From assembly GCA_947372965.1 (NCBI GenBank), contig CANBVR010000014.1:1-34140 (forward strand): 34,140 nt of DNA. Reading direction: 5' to 3'. The notes beneath the pieces were generated by a model that saw only the letters and a program-made list of their open reading frames with translations, ran no database searches and had not been told where the DNA came from. The translations under genes were made by a program, and so were the position numbers. The DNA comes from Actinomycetota bacterium. Lineage in GTDB: Bacteria; Actinomycetota; Actinomycetes; Nanopelagicales; Nanopelagicaceae. Positions 22,620-30,038 of the stretch are shown one piece after another. Numbering within the stretch: the first letter of the stretch is position 1; every line of letters starts with the position of its first letter.

Positions 22620-25295
22620 ATGACCAAGTTAAGTCGTCCAGATGAGGGAGAAGTTGTTTCTCACCCTACATATGGAAAAGGTCAGATCAAAGAAGTTGCT
22701 CATGGGTCAATATTTGTATCTTTCTATGATTGGCCGGGGGTGTATGTATTTTCTATTGAAGACTTAAGGAATGGATTCAAGGGAAGTCCCTATCAGTCGG
22801 CCACCCCTCAAAAACAAGTCAAAGTCGAACTTCCAGATCGAGCATGGATTAATTCTGTGATTTCCAACAACTACTTGAAATCTGAAGAAATTATCTTGGA
22901 AAGACATCAAAAGTTGATTTCTCGTAATGAGATATCAGAACTTCAACTTAAGTGGGTTGCCAGCAAATTCGACGACTTAGATACCGCAAGTCCCGACACA
23001 GATCAATTAAAAGCAATTGCAGCAACAGAGAAGCGAGTCCTTGTTACTGCTCGAGCCGGAAGCGGCAAAACTCGAACAATAGTTAATCGGGCTATTTTTT
23101 TGACTGAATTTTGTAATGTGGATCCGAGTGAAATCCTTATTCTGGCATTCAATAGGGCTGCAGCAGCTGAGGTACTAAATCGTCTTACGACATTTTCCCC
23201 AAAATTCGAAAAATGCCATGTGATGACCTTTCATGCACTCGCTTATGGAATTGTCCATCCCGAAGAGGCTCTCTTGATTGATAACACCGAGCAACAAGGT
23301 TCAAGGATCCTTGCGGTCGAATCTATCGTGAAGAATTTGCTCGAGGATAAGGAATTTGCAGAAGACATCATGAGCGTAATGCTCAGTTTTTTTCGTACGG
23401 ATTGGCACACCGTAAAAAGTGGTGGATGGCATTTACTGAATGATAAAGAGCAATTCCTGAATTTTCGACGGGGTCTCTCAAACGAATCAATGAGAGGGGA
23501 GACAATAAAATCGCTCGGCGAGAAGATAATTGCAGACTTTCTCTTCCAGCATGATTTCGACTATAAGTACGAGAAGTACTTCAAATGGGATCGGCCATAC
23601 AGACCTGATTTCACAGTCGAACTTGGCGAGGATCAGGGTGTAATAATTGAATACTTTGGCATGCGAGGGAACCCACAATACGACTCTGAAATAATTGAGA
23701 AACAGGACTTTTGGGCAAACAAGCCTGGGTGGAAATTGCTGTCCTATTACCCTGAGGATCTCAATTTAGATTCACTTGAAGATCTAGAACATCGAATTGT
23801 CACAGATTTGACCGAGCTTGGATTGAGTGTCAAAAGGTTATCTGACGAAGAAATCTGGAAAAGAATTGAAAATAGAGGTACCTATCAATTCACAAGTACC
23901 GTGAGCAATTCAATTAGTAAAATTCGAAAAAGAAATCTGAGTGCGGAGCAATTCAAAGATATTGTTGATGCATATACTCCTCAAGATACAGCCGAATTAA
24001 AATTTTTAAAGCTGCTTGTCAGGATATTTTCTAGATACATGGAATTCTTAGAACAAAGTGATAACGACGACTTTGACGGTCTAGTGAATCGAGGTGTGCA
24101 AAAAATCGAAGAAGATCTGCTGGGGTTTGTGCGCAAGAAAACCCAGGGCAATCTTGGAGAGATTCGCTTTATATTTGTTGATGAATTTCAAGACTTTAGT
24201 GAGCAGTTCTTTAGGATAATCGATTCAATTTTTAAAAAGAATCATGAGGCCTCGCTTTTCTGTGTTGGAGACGATTGGCAGGCAATAAATTCATTCGCTG
24301 GCTCAGAACTTAAGTATTTCAACTCCTACTCGGATTATTTTGGCGATATTAAGAAATATTCACTTATGAAGAATTACCGCTCTGGGGCGTCAATTGTTGA
24401 ATTATCAAATGGAGTTATGAAAGGGCTAGGTACCCCTTCTCTTGCAGAATCAGACGCTCTAGGATCAATACGACTTGCTGAGTTGAAACGACGGAATATT
24501 TCATCTAGCGAAGACTTAATTTATAAGGGTGATCGATTAACGCCTGCGCTCACCAAAATGTTGATTCAACTTGGAGGAAAGTTCTCTGTCGCAGTTCTTG
24601 GTCACAACCGAGTCAGTATCCCGTATTACGTAAAAATCGGCGAACAAAGAGGCAGCAGTCTCCTAGATAGATTCGGAGAAAAGGTTAAATCTATGCTCCC
24701 CCCAGAACTTTCTAAGAAAGTACTTTTTTCCACCATCCATGGATTTAAAGGGAACGAAGCAGACGTGGTAATTCTCTTGGATCCTATTGAGAGATCATTT
24801 CCCTCAATTCACCATACATGGCGGCTTCAAAGAATTTTCGGCGTATCGCACGAGGGTCTTGAAGAGGAAGAGCTTCGTCTATTTTATGTAGCCCTGACTA
24901 GGGCGGCTAAGCATCTTGTTTTGATTTGTAATGAGAGCAAGGAATTGACTCCTTTTCTGTCCAAAAATTCAAAAATTGAGAATCTCCAACCTATCGATTG
25001 GTCCAGAATCGACGATATTGGAATCGATGAAGTTATTGTCACTGTCCGTAGCAAAGGCTTTGGAACTAGAAATATCAGTGCAGAACTCAAAGATGCCAAG
25101 TATTTTTACAGAGTTGAAAGTAAATCTTGGACGAAATATCTAAGGGCCGAAAGCTTCAACTTGCAAAGCATTCAAGCAAGTAACTGGGGAGCCAAAGCGG
25201 ATGATGTTTCTGTGACCATTGACTACCCCGATGGCCTTACTTCGACGACGTGGCGAATTTCTAATGGAAAATGGATCCAAGAGCCACTTGATTAG
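22620..25295 (+). CDS. UvrD/Rep-family (SF1) helicase with Tudor-like and embedded nuclease-like domains
   Basis: ATP-dependent helicase of 891 aa. Residues about 10-50 form a small beta domain (SHPTYGKGQIKEV, IFVSFYDWPGVYVF) like the Tudor domain that UvrD/PcrA carry at the C-terminus. Helicase motifs follow: Walker A ARAGSGKT (144-151), Walker B FIFVDEFQDFS (near 518), VGDDWQAINSF (near 550), NYRSG, STIHGFKGNEADVV (near 705) and LFYVALTRA (near 757). Residues about 299-380 are an insertion with YRPDF and IIEYFG, like the Vsr-type nuclease-like insertion in helicase IV relatives. A C-terminal 120 residues are unassigned. Likely role: DNA repair or phage defence. Confidence 0.88.
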   Translation: MTKLSRPDEGEVVSHPTYGKGQIKEVAHGSIFVSFYDWPGVYVFSIEDLRNGFKGSPYQSATPQKQVKVELPDRAWINSVISNNYLKSEEIILERHQKLISRNEISELQLKWVASKFDDLDTASPDTDQLKAIAATEKRVLVTARAGSGKTRTIVNRAIFLTEFCNVDPSEILILAFNRAAAAEVLNRLTTFSPKFEKCHVMTFHALAYGIVHPEEALLIDNTEQQGSRILAVESIVKNLLEDKEFAEDIMSVMLSFFRTDWHTVKSGGWHLLNDKEQFLNFRRGLSNESMRGETIKSLGEKIIADFLFQHDFDYKYEKYFKWDRPYRPDFTVELGEDQGVIIEYFGMRGNPQYDSEIIEKQDFWANKPGWKLLSYYPEDLNLDSLEDLEHRIVTDLTELGLSVKRLSDEEIWKRIENRGTYQFTSTVSNSISKIRKRNLSAEQFKDIVDAYTPQDTAELKFLKLLVRIFSRYMEFLEQSDNDDFDGLVNRGVQKIEEDLLGFVRKKTQGNLGEIRFIFVDEFQDFSEQFFRIIDSIFKKNHEASLFCVGDDWQAINSFAGSELKYFNSYSDYFGDIKKYSLMKNYRSGASIVELSNGVMKGLGTPSLAESDALGSIRLAELKRRNISSSEDLIYKGDRLTPALTKMLIQLGGKFSVAVLGHNRVSIPYYVKIGEQRGSSLLDRFGEKVKSMLPPELSKKVLFSTIHGFKGNEADVVILLDPIERSFPSIHHTWRLQRIFGVSHEGLEEEELRLFYVALTRAAKHLVLICNESKELTPFLSKNSKIENLQPIDWSRIDDIGIDEVIVTVRSKGFGTRNISAELKDAKYFYRVESKSWTKYLRAESFNLQSIQASNWGAKADDVSVTIDYPDGLTSTTWRISNGKWIQEPLD

Positions 25296-25545
25296 GAAAA
25301 GTGCACAAAGGTCATCAATATTCAAGCAATAGCTTCATCATAGAGATCTCACCTCCTGGGGGTAAAAAGTCAGAAAGGTTTGGCAATTGTTAGCAGTACG
25401 GTCATCAGTAGAAGCAGTAGTGTCAGGAAGGTTGAGCGATTTTTCTCTTGGAAAAGGTCGAAACCCCGTCTATTATTTCTTTAAACAAGCTCAGATTGTC
25501 ACTGTCCTATAACTCTTAATCACCTGGCATGTCAGTGGCCACTTG
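25296..25545. other. Intergenic region of about 260 bp without a recognised gene
   Basis: No ORF of convincing length, no tRNA-like fold and no terminator with a clear U-tract was seen. It ends in the promoter of the CPBP gene. Confidence 0.5.
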
Positions 25546-25551
25546 TAACTT
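25546..25551 (+). promoter_or_regulatory. -10 box TAACTT of the CPBP protease gene
   Basis: Six bases separate it from the ATG at 25558, and the gap CTCTCC holds no ribosome site, consistent with a leaderless mRNA. Confidence 0.5.
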
Positions 25552-25557
25552 CTCTCC

Positions 25558-26400
25558 ATGAAGAAGTTTCTTGGAATCTCGGTCTTCCTGGCTCTCGTTG
25601 GAGTCATGGCGATTGTTTCTATGAATCTTTCGGATTGGGTCATGTTTTGGGCCCCGAATAAAGTCCGCGATATTTCCTCGGAAGTGTTTCAAGGTTCATT
25701 TGCACTATTGTTGTGGAGGTACTTGACGCGTAGAGGCCTTCGATACTTAAAATTGCCAGCGTTTAATTGGCGTAATTTATTATTTTTGCTTCCAGCTATC
25801 TCTCAAGTTTATTGGGCCTTCGATTCTGTGTTTTATAAGACTTCCACACCCAAGCATTTGGTCTATTCGATTCTCGTGGTACTTGGGATCGGCTTTGGGG
25901 AAGAAATGCTTTGTAGGGGTTTTGCTTACGGGTATTTATCAAGGTTTGGGATTTTCGTTGGCGTAATAGGTTCTTCAGTTTTCTTTGGACTGATGCACAT
26001 TACGAATGCAATCTTTGGTCAATCAATTTCTTCGACAATAGCTCAGATAATCAATGCGGCTGGGATGGGTGTTCTTGCCTGTGGGCTAATGCTTGCGATG
26101 AAAAGTATCTGGCCGGCAGTAGTTATGCATGCGATAAATGACTTGCCGATGACAATTATGGAAGTTAAGAAGATGAAGTTTGGAGTTTCCCCTATGGAGA
26201 TACTTGGGACAACAGCTTGGGCGATGATTCCCGTTATTTTTGGTTTACTACTTACCTTGGTGGCATTGATTCGTGATACCGAATTGCGAGCTGGAACGTC
26301 CAAATTTGATTTGCAGGTACTTAAACTTCTCGAACGTATGGGTAAGCGTATTATTAGCGAAGAGCCAAAGTTAGAGCTGCCTTCTTCAAAGCTCAGTTAG
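25558..26400 (+). CDS. CPBP-family intramembrane glutamic endopeptidase
   Basis: Membrane protein of 280 aa with about seven to eight hydrophobic segments. The three family motifs are present: EEMLCRG (EExxxR, near residue 114), FFGLMHITN (FxxxH, near 142) and MHAINDL (HxxxN/D, near 191). Members cleave within membranes or help prenyl-protein processing, and some act in bacteriocin immunity. It starts 262 bp after the helicase island and its last 15 bases overlap the convergent SOUL gene. The substrate is not known. Confidence 0.88.
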   Translation: MKKFLGISVFLALVGVMAIVSMNLSDWVMFWAPNKVRDISSEVFQGSFALLLWRYLTRRGLRYLKLPAFNWRNLLFLLPAISQVYWAFDSVFYKTSTPKHLVYSILVVLGIGFGEEMLCRGFAYGYLSRFGIFVGVIGSSVFFGLMHITNAIFGQSISSTIAQIINAAGMGVLACGLMLAMKSIWPAVVMHAINDLPMTIMEVKKMKFGVSPMEILGTTAWAMIPVIFGLLLTLVALIRDTELRAGTSKFDLQVLKLLERMGKRIISEEPKLELPSSKLS

Positions 26401-26919
26401 GAATACCGGGATCACGATCTCGTTGTATTGCATAAAACCTGGTTTGAAGGGTGGATCAAAGCGGCAGATTCGAGTCTCCCCGGAGAGTGCAATATTTTGT
26501 TTTGCTGCAGCGGCTCTGAGTTCGTGAACTTTCTTCTGTGAGAGCTCGGAAGTTGCCTTTCCACGAAATGACATTGCGATACAAGTTTCAGCATCTAATT
26601 CCCGCAAAACAACTTGCGGATCATTGGGATGTGGCAGATGGCCAAAGGTGCTGCCAGAGGGCATGACAAAAGAGACAAACCATTCATCGGAATCGATCTT
26701 CTCCGCGCGTTGCGCCGCGATCACGGGAGCTGTCATAGCAATCTTCTCGGACTTTTTATTGCCCTTGGAGATGTATTTAAAGAGCGAGGAGAAGGCCGTT
26801 CCTGATGCATCGGCGTAATTAGCTGAAACTTTCACTTCAGCAATTACACATGGTTGATATTCACGTACTTCAAAATCTTTATAGGTTTCAAGGACTCGAA
26901 ATTCTTGTCTCTTTGTCAT
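26386..26919 (-). CDS. SOUL family heme-binding protein
   Basis: 177 aa, one SOUL domain. Typical motifs are FEVREYQPCVIAEVKV at the start, FSSLFKYISKGNKKSEKIAMTAPVI in the centre and SFVMPSG further on. The family binds heme or tetrapyrroles in several organisms, though many bacterial members are untested. No signal peptide is seen, so it is likely cytoplasmic. It overlaps the CPBP gene tail to tail. A TATTAT box stands six bases before the ATG. Confidence 0.9.
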   Translation of the reverse strand: MTKRQEFRVLETYKDFEVREYQPCVIAEVKVSANYADASGTAFSSLFKYISKGNKKSEKIAMTAPVIAAQRAEKIDSDEWFVSFVMPSGSTFGHLPHPNDPQVVLRELDAETCIAMSFRGKATSELSQKKVHELRAAAAKQNIALSGETRICRFDPPFKPGFMQYNEIVIPVFLTEL

Positions 26920-26925
26920 GGTCTG

Positions 26926-26931
26926 ATAATA
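26926..26931 (-). promoter_or_regulatory. -10 box TATTAT of the SOUL gene
   Basis: One mismatch from TATAAT and six bases (CAGACC) from the ATG, so transcription should begin at the start codon itself. Confidence 0.6.
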
Positions 26932-26992
26932 CTTTCAAAGAGCTGATGGATTTGAGAAGTGAGTAGATCATGAGGGGATCGAGCGGAATTTA

Positions 26993-27049
26993 ATGGCAGT
27001 TAGGAAGTACTCTCTTTTTAAGAAACCTTGTGAAAGGGGAGAAAAATGA
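26993..27049 (+). CDS. Possible 18-codon leader ORF
   Basis: A basic peptide of 18 residues (MAVRKYSLFKKPCERGEK) whose TGA overlaps the ATG of the next micro-ORF as ATGA. A weak CGGAA lies upstream. The overlap suggests coupling, but chance is possible for an ORF this short. Confidence 0.25.
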   Translation: MAVRKYSLFKKPCERGEK

Positions 27050-27135
27050 GCGCTGAAACTAAAGAGAAAGAAACTGGTTCGGTCTGTATCTTGTGTAAGC
27101 AGGATCCATGCATATGTCTGAAAGAGCTTATGTAA
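27046..27135 (+). CDS. Cysteine-rich microprotein, 29 aa
   Basis: Short ORF with a strong AAAGGGGAG ribosome site five bases before its ATG. The peptide has a charged N-terminal half rich in Lys and Glu and a C-terminal CILCKQDPCICLKELM, that is Cys-x2-Cys-x4-Cys-x-Cys, a spacing suited to binding zinc or another metal. It lies between the SOUL gene and the S51 peptidase gene. I do not recognise the family. The strong ribosome site and the four clustered Cys argue that it is real. Confidence 0.55.
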   Translation: MSAETKEKETGSVCILCKQDPCICLKELM

Positions 27136-27157
27136 TTAGCAAAATGCCAATTAGCGC

Positions 27158-27163
27158 TACCTT
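27158..27163 (+). promoter_or_regulatory. -10 box TACCTT of the S51-like gene
   Basis: Six bases (TGCCTT) separate it from the GTG at 27170, and no ribosome site is visible, so a leaderless mRNA is likely. Confidence 0.45.
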
Positions 27164-27169
27164 TGCCTT

Positions 27170-27898
27170 GTGGGAACACATGGTCGCCTCGCGCTAGTTG
27201 GTTCTGGTGAGTATTTGCCGGTTATGGCCGCGCTTGAGTCATCGTTGTTGAGTTCTGGTCCTTCTAGAAAGTATGTGCAGCTAGCTACTGCTGCGGGGCA
27301 AGAAAGCCAAGATCGATTGGCTTATTGGTTTCAAAGAGGGAAAGAACAGGCAGAGCGAATTGATGCCGAGCACGTTTTCCTACCTGTCTTTAATCGCGAG
27401 GATGCGATGCGCGAAGATTTAGTTCCTTTTATTGACGGTGCGGGGTTAATTTATTTAAGTGGCGGTGATCCGCATTATTTGGCGCGGACTTTGCTCGGGA
27501 CTCCAGTCTTTGATGCGATTGTTAGGAATTGGAAAGCCGGATCTTCTTTGGCAGGGTGCAGCGCAGGTGCGATGGCGCTGGGATCTGATGTGCCGAACTT
27601 TAGAAAGATGAAAGAGCAAGGTGAGGTTGGATTAGGCCTTCTCCCCCATATTCGTACCATTCCGCATTACAACAAGTTCTTTAAATGGATACCTGATGCG
27701 GCGGCTCAGTTGTTTTTAAAGGCACCAGAGGGTGTTTGTGTGGTGGGGATTGATGAAGATACTGCGATGGTTACATCTGATTTAATTTCGTGGGAAGTTT
27801 ATGGGGATGCGGGTGTGCACTTGTTGAATGGGGCTGGGAAGTATTCAGCTGGCGAGAAGTTCGTACTACCGGTAATGCTCGAACCAGGTGCGAGCTAA
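27170..27898 (+). CDS. Peptidase S51 / cyanophycinase-like (class I glutamine amidotransferase-like fold)
   Basis: 242 aa. Key motifs are LVGSGEYLP at the start, IYLSGGDPHYLARTL (near 104) and the nucleophile elbow GCSAGAMAL (near 128-136) with Ser in place of the Cys of amidotransferases. PHIRTIPHYNKF and GIDEDTAM match later family segments. S51 enzymes cut Asp-containing dipeptides or cyanophycin; which one applies here is not clear. The start codon is GTG. The 3' end overlaps the convergent gene by 33 bases. Confidence 0.8.
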   Translation: MGTHGRLALVGSGEYLPVMAALESSLLSSGPSRKYVQLATAAGQESQDRLAYWFQRGKEQAERIDAEHVFLPVFNREDAMREDLVPFIDGAGLIYLSGGDPHYLARTLLGTPVFDAIVRNWKAGSSLAGCSAGAMALGSDVPNFRKMKEQGEVGLGLLPHIRTIPHYNKFFKWIPDAAAQLFLKAPEGVCVVGIDEDTAMVTSDLISWEVYGDAGVHLLNGAGKYSAGEKFVLPVMLEPGAS

Positions 27899-28279
27899 GG
27901 CCAAGATCTGTGGCTCTGTAAGAGCAATTACGTCGGCTTCAATCGCATCGACAATTTTTTTCGCAACTTCTGGGTGCTTGCGCTCGGCGAACTGAATGAA
28001 GTGCAGCATTTCGCTGGCTTTTCCAGCTCCATGGCCAATTAGAAGTATTTCATTTTCACTGGATACAGCCGCGCAGATTTCATTGAAATAAGTGATGACC
28101 TGAGTCGACTCTTTTGTTGCATTAGAGAGTTTTGGATCCGTGCGAAAATGGTGGTGATTGCCAGAGGCGGGCACGTGAATCTTTTCGGGTTTCTGCCCCT
28201 TGTCGATTCCAGTGGCCCAAATTTTTGCTTCGCCATGAGTAAGTGTTACGACTACGAACTTATTGGAAATGTCGGTCAT
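27866..28279 (-). CDS. eRF1/Pelota-domain-like 'translational machinery' family protein
   Basis: 137 aa single-domain protein. The C-terminal part, EILLIGHGAGKASEMLHFI followed by KIVDAIEADVIALTEPQILALAR, matches by eye the small bacterial proteins annotated as translational machinery proteins, which share a fold with eRF1/Pelota domains. The N-terminal part VVVTLTHGEAKIWATGID and the HHHF segment fit the same family. The frame opens at GTG 28303, but the ATG at 28279 has AAGGGAG six to seven bases upstream and is preferred. The function is unproven; ribosome-related stress response is a family-level suggestion. Confidence 0.6.
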   Translation of the reverse strand: MTDISNKFVVVTLTHGEAKIWATGIDKGQKPEKIHVPASGNHHHFRTDPKLSNATKESTQVITYFNEICAAVSSENEILLIGHGAGKASEMLHFIQFAERKHPEVAKKIVDAIEADVIALTEPQILALARTWFEHYR

Positions 28280-28359
28280 TTCAATCTCCCTTGTTAATTT
28301 CACAGTACTCCTGCGGGAGGGAAAAAGCGCCTGCTTTACCTAGACGAGAGTGTCAGCGC

Positions 28360-28803
28360 TCACTCATTTTCTTCTCGGTGCTCGGCGTTATAGGTGCGGA
28401 TTTGTTGAACAACGCCAGCAATTGAGAATGCGGCGAGAACTCCGACAACTGCGAAGAAGATGTAATAGGTATCTCTGGGAACGTGGCGCGCAAAGCCGAG
28501 GATGTAAATATCAGGAATGAGGAAGTTAAATGCTGAGTAAAAGCCCCACTTTTGAATTTCGCGCATCCGCTTCTTGTAGACAGAGACGGCAAGGCGGGCT
28601 GTAGATAGCCCATAAAACCAAGAGGTTATGAGGTCGACAATAAAGAAACCGATTGGGTTTACCCCGTACTTGCCGAGGGTCTTCCAAACTACAAAGGTTG
28701 CTGCAAAGGTATAAAGCACGATGGTGCTGGCCCAAATACGTTCCCAAAATGTTTGGCGCTTTGAGCGTGGGGCATCTTGCGGTTTCTCTTTCTTGAAGTT
28801 CAT
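28360..28803 (-). CDS. Hypothetical membrane protein
   Basis: 147 aa with about four hydrophobic segments (near residues 24-42, 50-68, 88-104 and 113-130) and charged ends: a basic N-terminus and an acidic C-terminal EHREENE. Not recognised as a characterised family. It begins 3 nt after the stop of the membrane protein gene upstream (28807-29466), so the two are probably co-transcribed and may work together. Confidence 0.65.
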   Translation of the reverse strand: MNFKKEKPQDAPRSKRQTFWERIWASTIVLYTFAATFVVWKTLGKYGVNPIGFFIVDLITSWFYGLSTARLAVSVYKKRMREIQKWGFYSAFNFLIPDIYILGFARHVPRDTYYIFFAVVGVLAAFSIAGVVQQIRTYNAEHREENE

Positions 28804-28806
28804 TTC

Positions 28807-29466
28807 CTAGACCAAAATGTTTACAGCTCTTGCAATTACCAGACCCACGACTACTAGTGAGGTTAGGGATTGCAAGAACATTAGGGCTTTGGCCCATCGC
28901 GTAAGAGGCATTGCATCGGTGGGGCTAAATGCAGAAGCGTTTGTAAAAGAGGTGTAGAGATAATCAAAAAAGTGCGGGGTCCAATGCTCTGGTGCATATT
29001 TGGGATCGCTCATTTGTGGGAATAAGAAATCGGGAAATTCCTTCTTGGCTTCGGCGCGAGCACCTGGGCCGCCGCGGTCTAAATCCCAGTACCAGAGGCT
29101 AAAAATAGTGATGTTGCAGAACCAGATGGCTCCACCTGATGCGAGAAGTGTTGAAGCTGATTTGATGTGACCAAAGATTAGGGCATCTATTAGTTTGACT
29201 ACAGAGATTGAATTAAGGATCGTCATTGTTGATGTGACGGCAATGCCAAGATATCTAGTAGATAACTGGTGCTTTGAGATTCGAATTGGGTTTGAGGATA
29301 TGAGTGCTAGCAAAAGAATGAATTGAACGATTGCCGCAGTCTTCTTGAGTTCGAATGAGAATTGGGTTGGAATCAAGAATTGAATCGTGATTACCGTAAG
29401 TACTACGGCCGATACTGGCCAACGGTATTCGCCAAGGTGGGGACGGTGCCAGTGAGGTAAGGACAT
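28807..29466 (-). CDS. Membrane protein, DUF1345-like
   Basis: 219 aa with about five hydrophobic segments. A soluble loop (about 124-165) separates the first four from a C-terminal YLYTSFTNASAFSPTDAMPLT segment, which looks like the pore-loop-like region of DUF1345 and two-TM channel proteins, then a last hydrophobic helix. The family link is made by eye and is moderate. A TAAACT box stands six bases before the ATG, so the pair with the following gene starts from a leaderless transcript. Confidence 0.65.
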   Translation of the reverse strand: MSLPHWHRPHLGEYRWPVSAVVLTVITIQFLIPTQFSFELKKTAAIVQFILLLALISSNPIRISKHQLSTRYLGIAVTSTMTILNSISVVKLIDALIFGHIKSASTLLASGGAIWFCNITIFSLWYWDLDRGGPGARAEAKKEFPDFLFPQMSDPKYAPEHWTPHFFDYLYTSFTNASAFSPTDAMPLTRWAKALMFLQSLTSLVVVGLVIARAVNILV

Positions 29467-29472
29467 AAACAG

Positions 29473-29478
29473 AGTTTA
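29473..29478 (-). promoter_or_regulatory. -10 box TAAACT of the DUF1345-like gene
   Basis: Six bases (CTGTTT) separate it from the ATG at 29466. No ribosome site is visible. Confidence 0.5.
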
Positions 29479-29481
29479 CCT

Positions 29482-30006
29482 TTACAGAAGGTGTAAGCCG
29501 CGAGAGGTTATAAGGAGTTGGGAATACGTTAAGCCATTTGTAAGGACTTCGATACTTGTTGCTTTTAGATTCTTAGTTGGCTTTGTATTCCACATGGCAT
29601 AGCCGCCGTATTTTCCAATATTTGCCGTATTGCAGTTTTTCCATTGCTTTGCATTTGCTGGATCGCAGAAGGCGACAATCTTTGCTTTGACCCCATTGAT
29701 AGTTGCTGTAGCTACTTGAACTCCAAGGCCCGGATTTGAACATTGCACGGTTGCATCGGTTTCTATAATCTGAATTTGTGGCTTATTCTTGCCGTAAATC
29801 GCAGCAAGCCATGGCTCCTTTGCGGTGCCACAGGTAAGCAGTTTGAAGGATGTCAGTTTTATATTTGCTGTCGTTGTTGGCTTCCATACTTGGTAGGTCA
29901 ATCCGACTTGAGCATCTTGGTACTTATCCCCCGAACCGGAAGCCATTACTGGGCTTGCAGCAATGATCTGGGTGGCGATCAAGGTGGAGAGGATTGTTTT
30001 ATGCAT
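29482..30006 (-). CDS. Secreted hypothetical protein
   Basis: 174 aa with a signal peptide at about residues 1-23 (basic MHK start, hydrophobic core, PVMASG at the cleavage region). The mature part has four to five Cys (LLTCGT, VQCSN, AFCDP, KNCN), which could form disulfides outside the cell. No known domain was recognised. It is divergent from the PLP decarboxylase gene with only 32 bp between the start codons. Confidence 0.65.
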   Translation of the reverse strand: MHKTILSTLIATQIIAASPVMASGSGDKYQDAQVGLTYQVWKPTTTANIKLTSFKLLTCGTAKEPWLAAIYGKNKPQIQIIETDATVQCSNPGLGVQVATATINGVKAKIVAFCDPANAKQWKNCNTANIGKYGGYAMWNTKPTKNLKATSIEVLTNGLTYSQLLITSRGLHLL

Positions 30007-30011
30007 AGTTG

Positions 30012-30017
30012 ATAGTA
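30012..30017 (-). promoter_or_regulatory. -10 box TACTAT of the secreted protein gene
   Basis: Five bases (CAACT) separate it from the ATG at 30006, consistent with a leaderless or almost leaderless mRNA. Confidence 0.5.
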
Positions 30018-30026
30018 ACTCGTAGA

Positions 30027-30032
30027 TAGACT
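30027..30032 (+). promoter_or_regulatory. -10 box TAGACT of the PLP decarboxylase gene
   Basis: Six bases (GCGTGC) separate it from the GTG at 30039. It lies only 9 bp from the opposite-facing -10 box, so the two promoters overlap. Confidence 0.5.
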
Positions 30033-30038
30033 GCGTGC

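Noticed and set aside
25296-25557. Possible tRNA, remnant gene or attachment site at the end of the helicase island
   Set aside because: No cloverleaf, no repeat shared with the other side of the island and no convincing ORF were found.
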